The position numbers were made by a program, and so were the translations under genes. From Hofstenia miamia (lineage: Eukaryota; Xenacoelomorpha; Acoela; Hofsteniidae), in NCBI GenBank assembly GCA_900660155.1, contig CABFPE010000039.1, positions 2,122,425-2,186,424 of the forward strand: DNA of 64,000 nucleotides, read 5' to 3'. Below the pieces are notes generated by a model. That model ran no database searches, was not told the origin of the DNA, and was given only the letters and a program-made list of their open reading frames with translations. Numbering within the stretch: the first letter of the stretch is position 1; every line of letters begins with the position of its first letter. Positions 36,601 through 46,965 of this stretch are shown one piece after another.

Positions 36601-37716
36601 ACTGATCAGAAAAATTTGTATCACAGGTAAAAGAATAGAACAAAATTGCATCGATTCATTTTATCACTGTGATTTTATAAGAATTGGCATATTTTGCTGA
36701 CATCAGTAAAAAATATATTAATAATATGCAATATCACTATGTATGTAATATTCTATGTTAAGAAACGTGCCACAATCATTATTAAGTAAAATATGTTAGG
36801 GATGCAATTTTCAGATCTGTTATATAACTTAAAATCTGTTAAACAGAAAAAAACGGTTTTATTTAGTCTAACTGGACATCACTCCCCCAAAATTCATTTT
36901 ATAATTGAAGTAGTTTTTAAATTTCGTTTGGTACATATATATATGTACTGATGTTGTAATGAATAAAATTTTCACACTACTGATTAGCTCATTATCCCAG
37001 CTTGGCAATCCTACATATTATCCACACGTAGTTAGGTAATGGCATTTATGATTAAGTGACATTTTTAAACTCAAAAATGTAAATTTGGAATAGCTATTGT
37101 AAATAAATATTACCGCTAACGCTAAATATTAGGTAATATAAACTGAAAAATGTTCAACATATCGTTTAGGTTTCAGCAATTTAGACAGTTAATTTCATTA
37201 AAATGGATTTATATCTAAACAGTTGAATAAGATATTCATATCGTTTTCCGATATTTGATACAAACGAATCGTATTGGACTTCAATTACGTGGAAATATGA
37301 CTCACAATGAAATTTTAGATTTGAAAATCGAATTCATTTTGATTAAACTAACATTGATGAGAAATTTAAAAATCGCTAACCCTTGTGTGATCAAATTCCG
37401 AAACGCAATGCCCGAAAATGCAGATCAACTTTCTTTGCTAAATAAAATTTTAGGCGAGAAATGTCACATATCCAAAACTTTTGAAAAAACAATCGAATAA
37501 CGTTAAAGTTTACAATTATCAGGAATCAGTTGCTAAGAAAAGTCGATATTATATCCTTAATTATAGCGTTAATTATAAATTAGAAAAGAATTGTTGAATT
37601 GTTTAAATGTCAAAAAGCGATTTCATTTGGAAGTAGTCAGAAGGGAGATAAGCATATAAAAAGAGCCGACAGTTACAAACTATGTACTTTTATTATTGAA
37701 CTAGCGACTAACTTAC
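33608..37716. other. SYTL intron 2
   Basis: Contains one clear hAT-type MITE with perfect 8-bp target duplication (34215-34469). The rest, including 34.5-37.7 kb, is AT-rich sequence in which I see no recognisable element. Confidence 0.55.
34215..34469. mobile_element. hAT MITE with perfect 8-bp target duplication
   Basis: Starts CAGTGGCGCGCTTACG and ends AAACGCGCCACTG. The 8-mer AAATCAAG flanks both sides exactly (34207-34214, 34470-34477). It is 255 bp with a G-run in the subterminal region and no transposase. The perfect duplication marks it as a recent, complete insertion. Confidence 0.85.
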
Positions 37717-37926
37717 ATTTGTTTATGGCATAAGATACATAGCCAATTTTCACTGAATTCATTATGAACTCTGCACGAGCGGCAAGTCTTAACACCGCAG
37801 CGCGGACAAACTAATCCAGGAAACAGAATCGCAATAAGAGTTCGGTGACAACGGGCACAGATGTGTTCGGAATTTTCACAAAGTGATGCCTTTTGCTTGA
37901 GTCTTTGAATCTCAGATTTCAACCGC
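37717..37926 (-). CDS. SYTL exon 2 (end of SHD1, FYVE-like zinc finger)
   Basis: This 210-nt exon follows the acceptor TTCATGTTTAG and ends at a consensus donor GTAAGT. It encodes about residues 33-102: the end of the SHD1 helix (R-L-K-S-E-I-Q-R-L-K-Q-K) and then a zinc finger with eight cysteines at about residues 56, 59, 73, 76, 81, 84, 96 and 99 (CARC, CPRC, CRSC, CILC), with W94 before the last pair. The spacing and the C-A-R-C and W-x-C-x-x-C signatures are those of the Slp/Slac2 FYVE-like finger, which stabilises Rab27 binding and does not bind lipid like a classical FYVE domain. It leaves two bases (AT) for the next exon. Half of this exon is repeated in inverted orientation at 38027-38089. 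Confidence 0.93.
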
Positions 37927-37957
37927 CTAAACATGAAGAAATTAGAAATTCATTTCG

Positions 37958-38003
<46 letters not shown>

Positions 38004-38089
38004 ATCGAAATGAATTTCTAATTTCTTCATGTTTAGGCGGTTGAAATCTGAGATTCAAAGACTCAAGCAAAAGGCATCACTTTGTGAAA
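37874..38089. repeat. Perfect 91-bp inverted repeat around (TA)n, copying exon 2
   Basis: Left arm 37874-37964 and right arm 37999-38089 are exact reverse complements, separated by a TA-rich spacer. The left arm is the 5' part of SYTL exon 2 plus its acceptor and upstream intron. The right arm ends at an N gap. Foldback on this scale with no divergence is more likely a chimeric read or assembly product than a real palindrome. Confidence 0.93.
37963..37994. repeat. (TA)n tract upstream of exon 2 acceptor
   Basis: TA repeat of about 32 bp, roughly 37 bp upstream of the exon 2 acceptor on the minus strand; it is the spacer of the inverted repeat. Confidence 0.95.
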
Positions 38090-38317
38090 NNNNNNNNNNN
38101 NNNNNNNNNNNNNNNNNNNNNNNNNNNNNNNNNNNNNNNNNNNNNNNNNNNNNNNNNNNNNNNNNNNNNNNNNNNNNNNNNNNNNNNNNNNNNNNNNNNN
38201 NNNNNNNNNNNNNNNNNNNNNNNNNNNNNNNNNNNNNNNNNNNNNNNNNNNNNNNNNNNNNNNNNNNNNNNNNNNNNNNNNNNNNNNNNNNNNNNNNNNN
38301 NNNNNNNNNNNNNNNNN
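38090..38317. other. Assembly gap, 228 N
   Basis: Run of 228 N, between the end of the inverted copy of exon 2 and a (TA)n tract. Confidence 0.99.

Positions 38318-38318
<1 letters not shown>

Positions 38319-38348
<30 letters not shown>
38319..38348. repeat. (TA)n microsatellite at gap edge
   Basis: About 30 bp of TA directly right of the N gap. Confidence 0.95.
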
Positions 38349-38352
<4 letters not shown>

Positions 38353-39415
38353 GTTGATGATTAAGACACTATCAAAAGCTTTGTTATATAAAAATATACT
38401 GCAAATTAAATTAGACGTCAATTGAAAATTTTATATAACTAATATATAAGTCATAAGATTTAAATGGAAGAATAAGCTTATTTTTTAAAAAACAAAACTA
38501 TATACTGAGGCGCATTGTCAAAACGATTCTGCATGCTTCTTAACATATGCACTGACATACAACTGTGCGTGGATGTTTCATTCAGTCTATAGTGCGCTTA
38601 ATATGACTTCAGTTGCTTGATTCTTGACTAGTAAATGCAGTGATTTTCATTTGCGATCTACATAGGGTATAAACCATAGATAACTAAATATTAACTGGAT
38701 GCAAAACGGTTGACAAGTGACGCTTAATTTCAACGAATATGTTGCAATAATCAACACATGATTGCGAAATACTATGCTTGATGAAGGAGCAATTAAAATA
38801 TTCCCAGCTTACTCGAATTTACATCTTCGAACTATTGCAACAAATTGAGTGCCATTTGTCAAGCGTTTCGCATCCAGGTAAATTTAGTTATCCATGGGAT
38901 AAACATGTCAATTTTTTGTGTTAATACATATAAATTTTCTTGTTCTAAAAGATAACCAGCCATTAAATTTTTTATGGCCTTAAAATCTTCTTAACTTACG
39001 CCTAATGTTCTTATAGTGTGCAGCTTATAAACAATAAGCTTATGCTTACTTTGTAACCTTCTGAAACGATGTGAACATTTAAAAGCTTTTTAACGATTTA
39101 TTAATGCAAAATGCGAAGAATTTCGTCCTGGAACATACTATGAATAAACCGAAAATACGTTTTTATACCAAGTCAACTGGCGAAACAAATAACCTTTACA
39201 ATAATGCCCTCATTTTATGAAATAAATTAGAATTTTAAATTTTTTTAAATTGGTTTTACATTCAAACGTCCTTCCACAAATAAATTTGTTAGACGTTTTC
39301 CACTAAAGTATAATTCATATAAAAATTTATTATGCAGTTATCCGGGATACTATGTGCACAAAAGATTATAACAAAATCAATCATTGTGATTTATCAATGA
39401 AACTAGCATTACCAG

Positions 39416-39845
39416 AGTTGCAACTAGGTCACCTAGGACAAATTGTTCAACGGGTCATTGGGTTGATAGACCAATTTTAAATTACACAAATATTCTTAAG
39501 AAGTGCTTATGTTGCTTTTCATTTATTTATGTAATTAGATAATATTAAGTCTTGAAGTTCGGTTTAAATAGATTTGGATTGGTTTAATAAATATATTTCT
39601 GCAAACAGAGATTATAAGAAACTTAGCACAAGATGCTAGAATTTATCTTCAAAATATATTTCCGTCTTTATATTGCGGCGAAGCATTCAAATATCATGGA
39701 AGACAAGCGGAACATGGTTTTTCATTGCAATGTGCATGCAAGTATGCTGTTAGAAAAACTTTGCAAGCAACGTTCTAAAAAACGGGTCACATCATATCCA
39801 GGTCACTTGGATCACGGAGTGAAATTTTGAGACCCAGTTGCAACT
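39416..39845. mobile_element. Possible MITE
   Basis: Left AGTTGCAACTAGGTC and reverse-complemented right AGTTGCAACTGGGTC are near-identical inverted ends 430 bp apart. The outermost 10-mer is itself palindromic and no clear target duplication was found. Confidence 0.35.
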
Positions 39846-39965
39846 ATGCACATTACCATCTNACGTTCAATATTTTTTACCAGTTTAAATGATGTCCGGT
39901 TTTAACCATAGACCAGACTGAATTTTTATTAGGAACCTTGGCATTGCCCAGAAAATAGTGACTTT

Positions 39966-40496
39966 TTAAGGACCTCAAGTCATAAAATGAGCTAATGATA
40001 TATGACCTCAAGTAATATTTCTTTTAGATACCTTTTGTATGTTCTTAAAATCACCCAGAAGAAATGCATAGCAGACAGTGTGATTTTATACCAAAATGTA
40101 TGTTTTTAGCAATACACTGAAGGTATACTTATTCAGCGATTGCGGAGGCATGATAAAGTTGTCAATCATACGATAACATGAAAAGAAAATTTAAGTACTG
40201 GTACAGCGCGTAACAACAGCAAAAAACGCCATTTAAGATATGCATTAAAGTATTTAAGGACANCTCAAGTCATAAAATGAGCTAATGATATATGACCTCA
40301 AGTAATATTTCTTTTAGATATCTTTTGTATATTCTTAAAATCACCCAGAAGAAATACATAGCAGACAGTGTTATTTTCTACCAAAATGTATGTTTGTAGC
40401 AATACACTGAAGGTATACATGTAGCTTGCAGAAAACACGATCAAANNAACAGCAAAAAACGCCATTTAAGATATGCATTAAAGTATTTAAGGACAT
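39966..40496. repeat. Near-tandem duplication with scattered N
   Basis: The block AGGACCTCAAGTCATAAAAT through AACACTGAAGGTATAC-like sequence (39969-40129) recurs at 40257-40416 with few substitutions. The following block AACAGCAAAAAACGCCATTT to AAGTATTTAAGGACA (40210-40262) recurs at 40448-40496. N occurs at 40263 and 40446-40447, exactly at the block joins. This looks like two diverged alleles placed one after the other. Confidence 0.8.
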
Positions 40497-40568
40497 GGCA
40501 ACTGCGTCTCGATCAGCCTCAACTCTCGCTCTTTTCTGTTTGAACTGTTCGACAAGTTCTTCAGCCTT
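40497..40568 (-). pseudogene. Orphan coding-like segment (coiled coil)
   Basis: After CTCAAGTGCAG the minus strand reads K-A-E-E-L-V-E-Q-F-K-Q-K-R-A-R-V-E-A-D-R-D-A-V-A, a charged heptad-like helix with balanced codon use unlike the surrounding AT-rich DNA. It is cut at the edge of the duplicated block. Its frame (phase 0) does not fit between SYTL exons 1 and 2, which join perfectly without it. It may be an exon of another gene brought in by duplication, or an unused exon. Confidence 0.35.
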
Positions 40569-42071
40569 CTGCACTTGAGGTTTAGGGAGTTTTAGGGACT
40601 TTCAAAAAATAGTCACCATTTAGTGACTTTTAGACGATGGTCCCTAAATAGGGACCAAGTGGTCAGTTTGGCATAGACAAAAATTCCACGGTTTGTGAGA
40701 ATTAGAAATTTTGAAATCCATTGACTGATTTCAGGTTTAAAAAATCATGTGGAGTCAATAAACATTGTTCGTTAACCTATTTATGACTTTAAGAAAGCTA
40801 CAGTAAAAGTGTTTCATTGAATGAAGAGGAAGATCTTGACACTGCACAACAATTTTGAAAGATCTCAGACTAAAGACAGTCTAGAAATTGGGTTAGGATT
40901 GAATATTATGCAGCAGGGCACCCAGCAATATCAGGTATTGAAAATCTAAGTGATTTTAAGTCTCAGTTTTTATAAAATAGTCAAGAGTTGAAAGACAAAA
41001 TACACTAATGCCTGAAAGCATTAACAGATATTGAAGACAAGTTTAAAAAAATTGGCATTATATTTAAGAAAATTCGCAAAATTTTGAGTGCAATGGATTC
41101 AATATTAATATTTTGACATCAGAAATACTTTGCAAATGGGTTGGGAACCTTTTTAAAACTGTGTAATGTTAAACGCCCATGCATGTTGCAAATTGCAAGT
41201 CCTCTTTATCAAATCGAAATGTCCAATTTTTTAGATAAATTTTATTAAAAAAAGAAATACTTTATTAAGTATGAAATGCATATATCCATTTTTCCATTCT
41301 AAGATGCATAAAAATTATAAATATGCATTTAATATTCATATTCTTTTGTAAGCTTTCACATCATAGAACAGGAAGAGTTTTAATTTAAGGAAATTAACTT
41401 TTCCAATTTCACAAAGCAACAATAATGATAGGAGTTGCCGCTTGAACTTTGCAAAATTTAATTTCTAATTAATTCATCTATTGTAAATATATTTAAATCA
41501 TATATAAAAGTAAAATGATTCTTTGAATAATTGCACCTATTGAATCAATTGTTTCTGTTTCTGCGAACATAAACTCATTCATCAATTCAACAAAATTTAA
41601 AATGCTTACATTGAAATAAATAATATTTTAAGCAATCCAAATTTGATAATTTTAAAATTTCTCCAATTGCCAAAAAATATTGTTTATGGTAAGAATAATC
41701 GAAATGAAACGTTTGAAAAAATAAACTATTTCATAATGGTTACTTAGTCTTAAACTTGCTAGGAATTTTTTAGTTTCGATGGTTTTTAAATAAAACATAA
41801 TATATCCCTGAACTAATAAATATAGTCGAAATTTGAAAGATAGAGGTGTTTCGACTCTTTCGTTTTCGAGCTTAGACATTGACTACCTGCAGTTGCGCTC
41901 AAAATGTTTAATACTACTGTTGAAAATTGTTTTTTGATGGTCAAAAGATCACACACTACTCAATGGTATCAGGAACAGTAACAGAATTGTAGCTTACGTG
42001 TGTTGAAATTCATACTATACCTTGACGGTAAATTTCATGTATTTTTTCGTGTAACGTGTACCATGTACAAT

Positions 42072-42383
42072 CAGAAATGTAAAAAGGCTGAATTTTTGCG
42101 GCCCTAACATTTTAATTGCTAAGCCCCATTTTAGCCCTAAGTAATCGTTTTCGGCTCTAAATAAAAAAATTGAACCCATTTCTTTTAGTAGTTTTAAAAT
42201 TTAAATTACAAATTATCTAATAAATTAAAAATATTTTGAATTGTATGTGCTTTTCAATAGTTCTATAACTTCTGCCGAATACGGGTCCAGCTGACTTGAC
42301 TTTTCATGAAATTTCGACCCTAAGCTGGCCCTTACTTTGCAAAGTTCTCGGCTTCAAACCAATCCGGCCCACATACATTTCTG
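42072..42383. mobile_element. hAT-like MITE
   Basis: Starts CAGAAATGTAAAAAGGC and ends (reverse-complemented) CAGAAATGTATGTGGGCC. Flanking 8-mers TGTACAAT and TGTACAAC match at 7 of 8 positions. It is 312 bp with GGCCC-rich subterminal blocks at both ends and no ORF. Confidence 0.7.
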
Positions 42384-42677
42384 TGTACAACACACTGATA
42401 TGAATTTACTAAATCAAAATATTTTCACATTTAAAATTAAAATGCAATAAAGATTTGGAACAGTGTTCCTTAGAAATACAAAAACTAATTTCCAATATTT
42501 AACTTTAGCTTTAAAATTTTGCAAATGAGAAATTTGGATGGTGAAGATATGGTTTACATCACGAACACGCTTTTACATAAAAACAGACAAAGTCATTCCA
42601 AGATAGGAAAGAGTTTTGTTTATTGGGAAAAATTTGAGTTGCTTGGATGGTAAAAGCAGTAGCTGATACTGAATTTA

Positions 42678-43673
42678 AGTCTTGAGACAAACTTTAAACC
42701 TCATAACTCCATGTGTAACACTTGTGTTGAAACAAAATTTAAGTCAAACAATCTTTGATAAACAGTCTATTGCATGTAAAAATTACCCGCCAAATTGATA
42801 TCATTTATATTTGCTGTGATTGAAAACTCGTTAGTTGTATTGGATTGTGTCACGCAAAAATGGTGTTTAAACAGGAAAAACAAAAGATTTAAATTCTATA
42901 CAAGGCCGGCATTACTGACGTTAAAATTTTGCAAGAAACCTCTGGTTTTTCTCGGAAAGAACAATACAGAGGTATTTGAAAAGTGCTGGGTTCCAAAAAA
43001 TCAAACGGAAAAACAAGCCTTTCCTGACAGAATAACACAAAAAAGCGGGTTGATTTTTGCTTCGAAATGCAACATTTTTCATTTGACAATGTCTTTATTA
43101 CAGACGAATGTTTGATTTACCTGCACCGGAACACTCTTAGGTACTGGACCAGAAAAGAGCAGCGCACCAAAATACCTGTTCCTAAGTTCTCTGTCTGCTA
43201 TGGTATGGGGCTCTTTATCTGAGGGGCCATTGTTGAAGGCAACATCAACAGCAGAAAGTACTGCCAGATAATTCAAGAATTCTTGCCATAGGCTAATGCC
43301 CTTTATCCAAATTTACCCATGACTGGTATCGTGACCAAAAGCCGTCATTCTTCAATTGCCAGCTAACTCACCGGATCTCTCGCCTATAGAGAATATTTGG
43401 AAGTTAATCAAGGACATGGTTGAGAAGTGGTCTCCAAGCACAAAGCAACAGCTTAAAGACGAAATAGAAGCTGCTGGTGAACGTATAAAACGCGAAAAAC
43501 AAGTAAATTCGCTGAAATCTATGCCAAACAGATTCCTGGAGGCAAGAGGAGAAACTATTGACTATTAAACTCTTATGTTGCCTAATATTTTTTCTATCTT
43601 CTATAAAATTTTCATCATTGTACATTTTTGTTGAGATATTAAACGTTTGTTACTATGATTTTGTCTCAAGACT
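42678..43673 (+). mobile_element. Tc1-like transposon, degraded
   Basis: Inverted ends AGTCTTGAGACAAA with flanking TA (42676-42677 and 43674-43675); total 996 bp, shorter than a complete Tc1 element. Inside, on the plus strand, lies a broken transposase whose C-terminal third is still open (next entry). Confidence 0.75.
42890..43567 (+). pseudogene. Tc1-like transposase relic
   Basis: Recognisable pieces in different frames: F-C-K-K-P-L-V-F-L-G-K-N-N near 42940 (the K-K-P-L-L segment of Tc1 transposases), I-T-D-E-C-L-I-Y-L-H near 43090 (around the first visible catalytic Asp), and an intact C terminus from 43356: P-A-N-S-P-D-L-S-P-I-E-N-I-W-K-L-I-K, which carries the catalytic Glu, ending TAA at 43568. 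The central H-D-G-A-P-type catalytic block is missing, so the element cannot make its own transposase. Confidence 0.75.
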
Positions 43674-43914
43674 TATGACGCGGAGTATATTTCTGTAAAT
43701 TTTAATAAAAACTAGCGAATGTCAGTGAGGCGTGTTTGATTTCAGTCATTGTTTTAAAAATACTTCTAAAGGAGCTTTTTAGCTGTCGATGACAAAGAAT
43801 GAATAAAAATAATTCGTACTAAGTAATTGCATTATCGGCAAGGGCATTTAAAAGTCTAGACGCTACATAAAAATAATAATCTGCTGCTTAATGCGATAGG
43901 TAGATAAAGCATAC

Positions 43915-44018
43915 TTGATTCGTTCTGATTCGTGCTTTAAAATGTGCTCATCACGCTTCAGCACTTTAAGAATCGCTATTCTTTCGTCATCACTCAAGAA
44001 AGTTAAATCCATTATTTT
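43915..44018 (-). CDS. SYTL exon 1 (start codon, SHD1 helix)
   Basis: The ATG is at 44012-44010, preceded by AAAATA and a likely acceptor (TTTATTTTAG, AG at 44020-44019), so a noncoding 5' exon probably exists further right. The 32 codons read MDLTFLSDDERIAILKVLKR and continue with D-E-H-I-L-K-H-E-S-E-R-I. This matches the start of the SHD1 Rab-binding helix of Slp proteins (hydrophobic-S-E/D-E/D-E start, I-L-x-V-L-x-R-D core). The exon ends with two bases (AA) of a lysine codon before the donor GTATGC. The first base of exon 2 (G) completes that codon and gives the continuous helix E-R-I-K-R-L-K-S-E-I. Confidence 0.87.
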
Positions 44019-44689
44019 CTAAAATAAACCTATTATATGTATAAATTAATTAGAAATTGGTGCTAATAAAAGCTTGAGTATAACACAATAAAACTAATTT
44101 GATGAAGTCATATTCATGACAGACGAATTGAAAGGAATGAATCGCTTGAGACAAACAATTTTCTTAAAGAGATGACTAAAGCAATAGTGAATGTTCATCT
44201 TAAACTGAATGTCATTTTGGAATGAAAACCCGTTTGAAGATCGTGGCCTGGGGCACGACTCTAGAATATTAAATACAGGGGGAGGGACATCTCCCACTTT
44301 CCAGCCTTGCATTCTATGCCATGTGGAAATTGAACCATCATTAACATTTTACAAACGGACATAAAAATCTAATTGGAACATTTTATGCACCGTTCAATTT
44401 AAATTTCAGGATGACATTTTTGTGAAAATCAATATCAAAGAAAAAACTTTGGAAAAAATAGAAAAATATTCGAAAGGAGAGGGGCACTGGTATCTGGGTG
44501 CCTTCCCTTAAAACACCTCTTCATGTCATCTTGAAAATGTGCACTAAGGTGCATTGTTGCACCTGAAGCGAATTTTTAAAAAAGTTTAACATTCTCTGAA
44601 TATTTAATATTCAGGTAATCAGAAATTCTGATGCATATCTGAGCAACAACTAAATTTAACTGTTTTTTATATAATAGACTACTCTAGTT

Positions 44690-45384
44690 CCACTGAAGCG
44701 CATCAATTGGTCCAAGCAGATTTAAAACGTATTTATGATGCTTTCATATTGTGAATATCTATATTAGTTCGTGAATTATAAACGTTCAAATACTTTAAAA
44801 AAAACATTAAGGATTTAAAGATATTCGTACAGTTCAAGCTTAAACTGGGCTATAGATTTGCGAACTTATTTTACCAAACTAGGCCAATGAACAGAAGACG
44901 TAAAAATTTAGCGAATCAGTGTTTTAAGCTACATTTGAAATGTATAATCTAAACGTTGACACCATTACTAAAATGGCCCAATCTGGACAAATAGCTTCGC
45001 ATCTTGCTATTGTTATAGAAATCCATACCTAGTGAAATCATATAAAATTCGAGTCCACTGAACACGAACTTAGAGCAATTGTATTTATATAACGATCAAG
45101 CCCAGGAGGTTAAATCATTGGTGGCTGAGCAACTAATTTCTCATTCTGCTTTGTAAAAACTATAGACAACTCGTCATTCTCAACAAATATCTGTTTTTAG
45201 ACTCGGTTGTCTTGGACATGGACTTCCTATTTTTGAATCCAACCCGAAATTAATCACAATTTTGCAAGAAATAGAATTCTTTAACTCACGGTCATCAATA
45301 GCAGATATTTTTAATACTGTAAAGAGAAGCCGAAATATTACACCGGGACAATTACTAGTGGCATTAAAGTCAAAAATATAATGA
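44690..45384 (+). pseudogene. Frameshifted coding-like stretch, family unknown
   Basis: Successive open pieces with protein-like composition occur on the plus strand: S-S-T-E-A-H-Q-L-V-Q-A-D-L-K-R-I-Y near 44697; V-D-T-I-T-K-M-A-Q-S-G-Q-I-A near 44956; Y-N-D-Q-A-Q-E-V-K-S-L-V-A-E-Q near 45090; and the longest, from about 45199, R-L-G-C-L-G-H-G-L-P-I-F-E-S-N-P then L-I-T-I-L-Q-E-I-E-F-F and I-T-P-G-Q-L-L-V-A-L-K-S-K-I before TAA at 45382. Frames shift or stop between pieces. It may be a decayed transposon or viral-type ORF, or exons of a small-intron gene. I do not recognise the family. Confidence 0.4.
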
Positions 45385-46744
45385 GGGATCTTTCCGCTTG
45401 GTTGAAGCATAGAATTTGAAATTAAATTTGCGTAATTGACTAGATTTTAAGATCACTCAAATCTAACAAAATATCATGATCAATAAAGAAATAAAATATA
45501 ATTAACTATAATTCGAAAATAAAATTCTATGTTATAAAAGTATGACATCAAGCAATAGAAAACATTTACGTGAAACTACTTTCTTAATAAAAATTTAACA
45601 AGAACAGACGAGCGGTTTGCTTTCAATAAATATTTCAAGTAACACTTGTAAACACAAGAAAACAACACATCATTATCTGCATTTTGACGCAAAGTAAAAA
45701 CAATTTGTACTCGCGAATAAAAGTTAATGTCGAACAAATGAAGTTTTTAAATTTATTCGCTGACGAAATGCGCTCTTCAAAACAAACTATTAAAGACAAA
45801 CTTCACTTTAAAGAAATTTAATTTAGAACACAATTTTCTAGACTACCATACGAATATAGTTTCAATTGTAGGCTATAAATAGTATGGCAGTGGGGTCAAA
45901 ACTACGTTATTTGGAGAAACTTCAAACTCATAATAAACTAGCTGAGTATCATATTGCGCATTTTTGAAAAAAAAGAATTTTTTTACTTTGACTTCTAGAG
46001 GTGTTAAATACAAGGCAATTTGAAATTGGGTATTCGATATAAACTATATTGCATTCAATAACTATATATCTCTATCTATAAACGACAGACTAAGCATGAC
46101 TTGGAAACGATGTGAATTTGTGGAACTGGATTAACATACAAATTTTCTTACAGCTATACAGAAAAAATATACAAAAAGATTTTAAACTTAAAAAGTATAC
46201 GCATTTGTTATTAAGCAAGCTAAAAGTGTGAAGTAAAGTTTAGTAAATACCTTAGCGTATCATAACGTGAGTTACAAGATTTGCAGTGAAACTTGGCAAC
46301 TCAACAAAATCTCAGATGCTCACAAACGAGTGCTATGATATGTGGTAAATGGCTTTGATTGCGCAGAACTACGAAATAGCTTTGAACTGAGAATAAATAA
46401 AGAGATCCATTATACTAGCAAAATTAATTTTAGAATTATGATTTATTGCCCTGAAATAAGAAATGTGTTATTTTATTAGAGTCATAATGCGATTAACTTT
46501 ATTAAAAAAGCAAATTTTAGAACGGTAAACAAGAATATACATTTAGACATTGACTATGTTCAGAAATACAGCAAAAATATTAAAATTAACTGTATCAGTT
46601 AAACAAATGCAAGCAGAAATGTTAAAGCCTTGAATATTCACTGCAAAGAATAATACAAGGAACTAATCAACTTCATGCTTAAACAAAATTTTAAACAAAC
46701 GCAAAAAATTACACTACTGTTGATGAATACTTAATCGCCAAAAA

Positions 46745-46965
46745 TAGCATTTAACCTTAAACAGCCTGGGTATTTTAGAAAAATGTTCATACTTTAAAAA
46801 AAATTTAAGCACTTATAGCTTCCGCAACGCGACCTCTGACTTTGCGCACAGCACGTCTCAATGGTTTCGGCTCAAAACCTTATAAATACATGAACATTAG
46901 GCATGGAGAGAATTTAAATATTTATTCAAAGATTCAAATTTTCAAAGAAAAATCTATTTAAGGTT
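46745..46965 (-). repeat. Dispersed repeat, third copy
   Basis: Matches 31251-31605 in order: ACCTTAAACAGCC (against ACCTTAAACCGCC), CACTTATAGCTTCCG, CTCTGACTTTGCGCACAGCA, CCTCAATGG-like TCTCAATGG, and GAGAGAATTTAAA. Diverged and shortened in the middle. Confidence 0.5.

Larger units (their letters stand above)
37927..43914. other. SYTL intron 1
   Basis: Contains the (TA)n tract and inverted repeat next to exon 2, a 228-N gap, a second (TA)n tract, a near-tandem duplication with N (39.97-40.50 kb), an orphan coding-like segment (40.50-40.57 kb), a hAT-like MITE (42072-42383) and a Tc1-like element (42678-43673). Confidence 0.55.
1..44018 (-). other. Synaptotagmin-like protein (SYTL/Slp) gene, 5' part
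   Basis: Gene-level entry. Seven coding exons on the minus strand join in phase, with lengths 98, 210, 152, 371, 332, 200 and 112 nt. Each exon's left-over bases complete the next exon's first codon, giving about 491 codons without a stop. The N-terminal 115 residues have the order SHD1 helix, CX2C zinc finger, SHD2, which in animals is the Rab27-binding head of Slp proteins. These proteins tether secretory vesicles or apical membranes, usually through two C-terminal C2 domains. No C2 domain is seen here; the last exon in the window ends mid-codon at a GT donor, so the gene should continue beyond position 1. RIM, rabphilin and Slac2/MyRIP are related alternatives; the direct SHD1-to-finger arrangement fits Slp best. 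5' UTR exons were not found. Confidence 0.87.

Noticed and set aside
37255-37500. 81-codon plus-strand ORF
   Set aside because: Some protein-like pieces, but no family, no start context and no splice evidence.
38029-38425. Frames through the 228-N gap, starting with exon 2-like residues
   Set aside because: The exon-like start is the inverted copy of exon 2, and the rest is N; not an independent gene.
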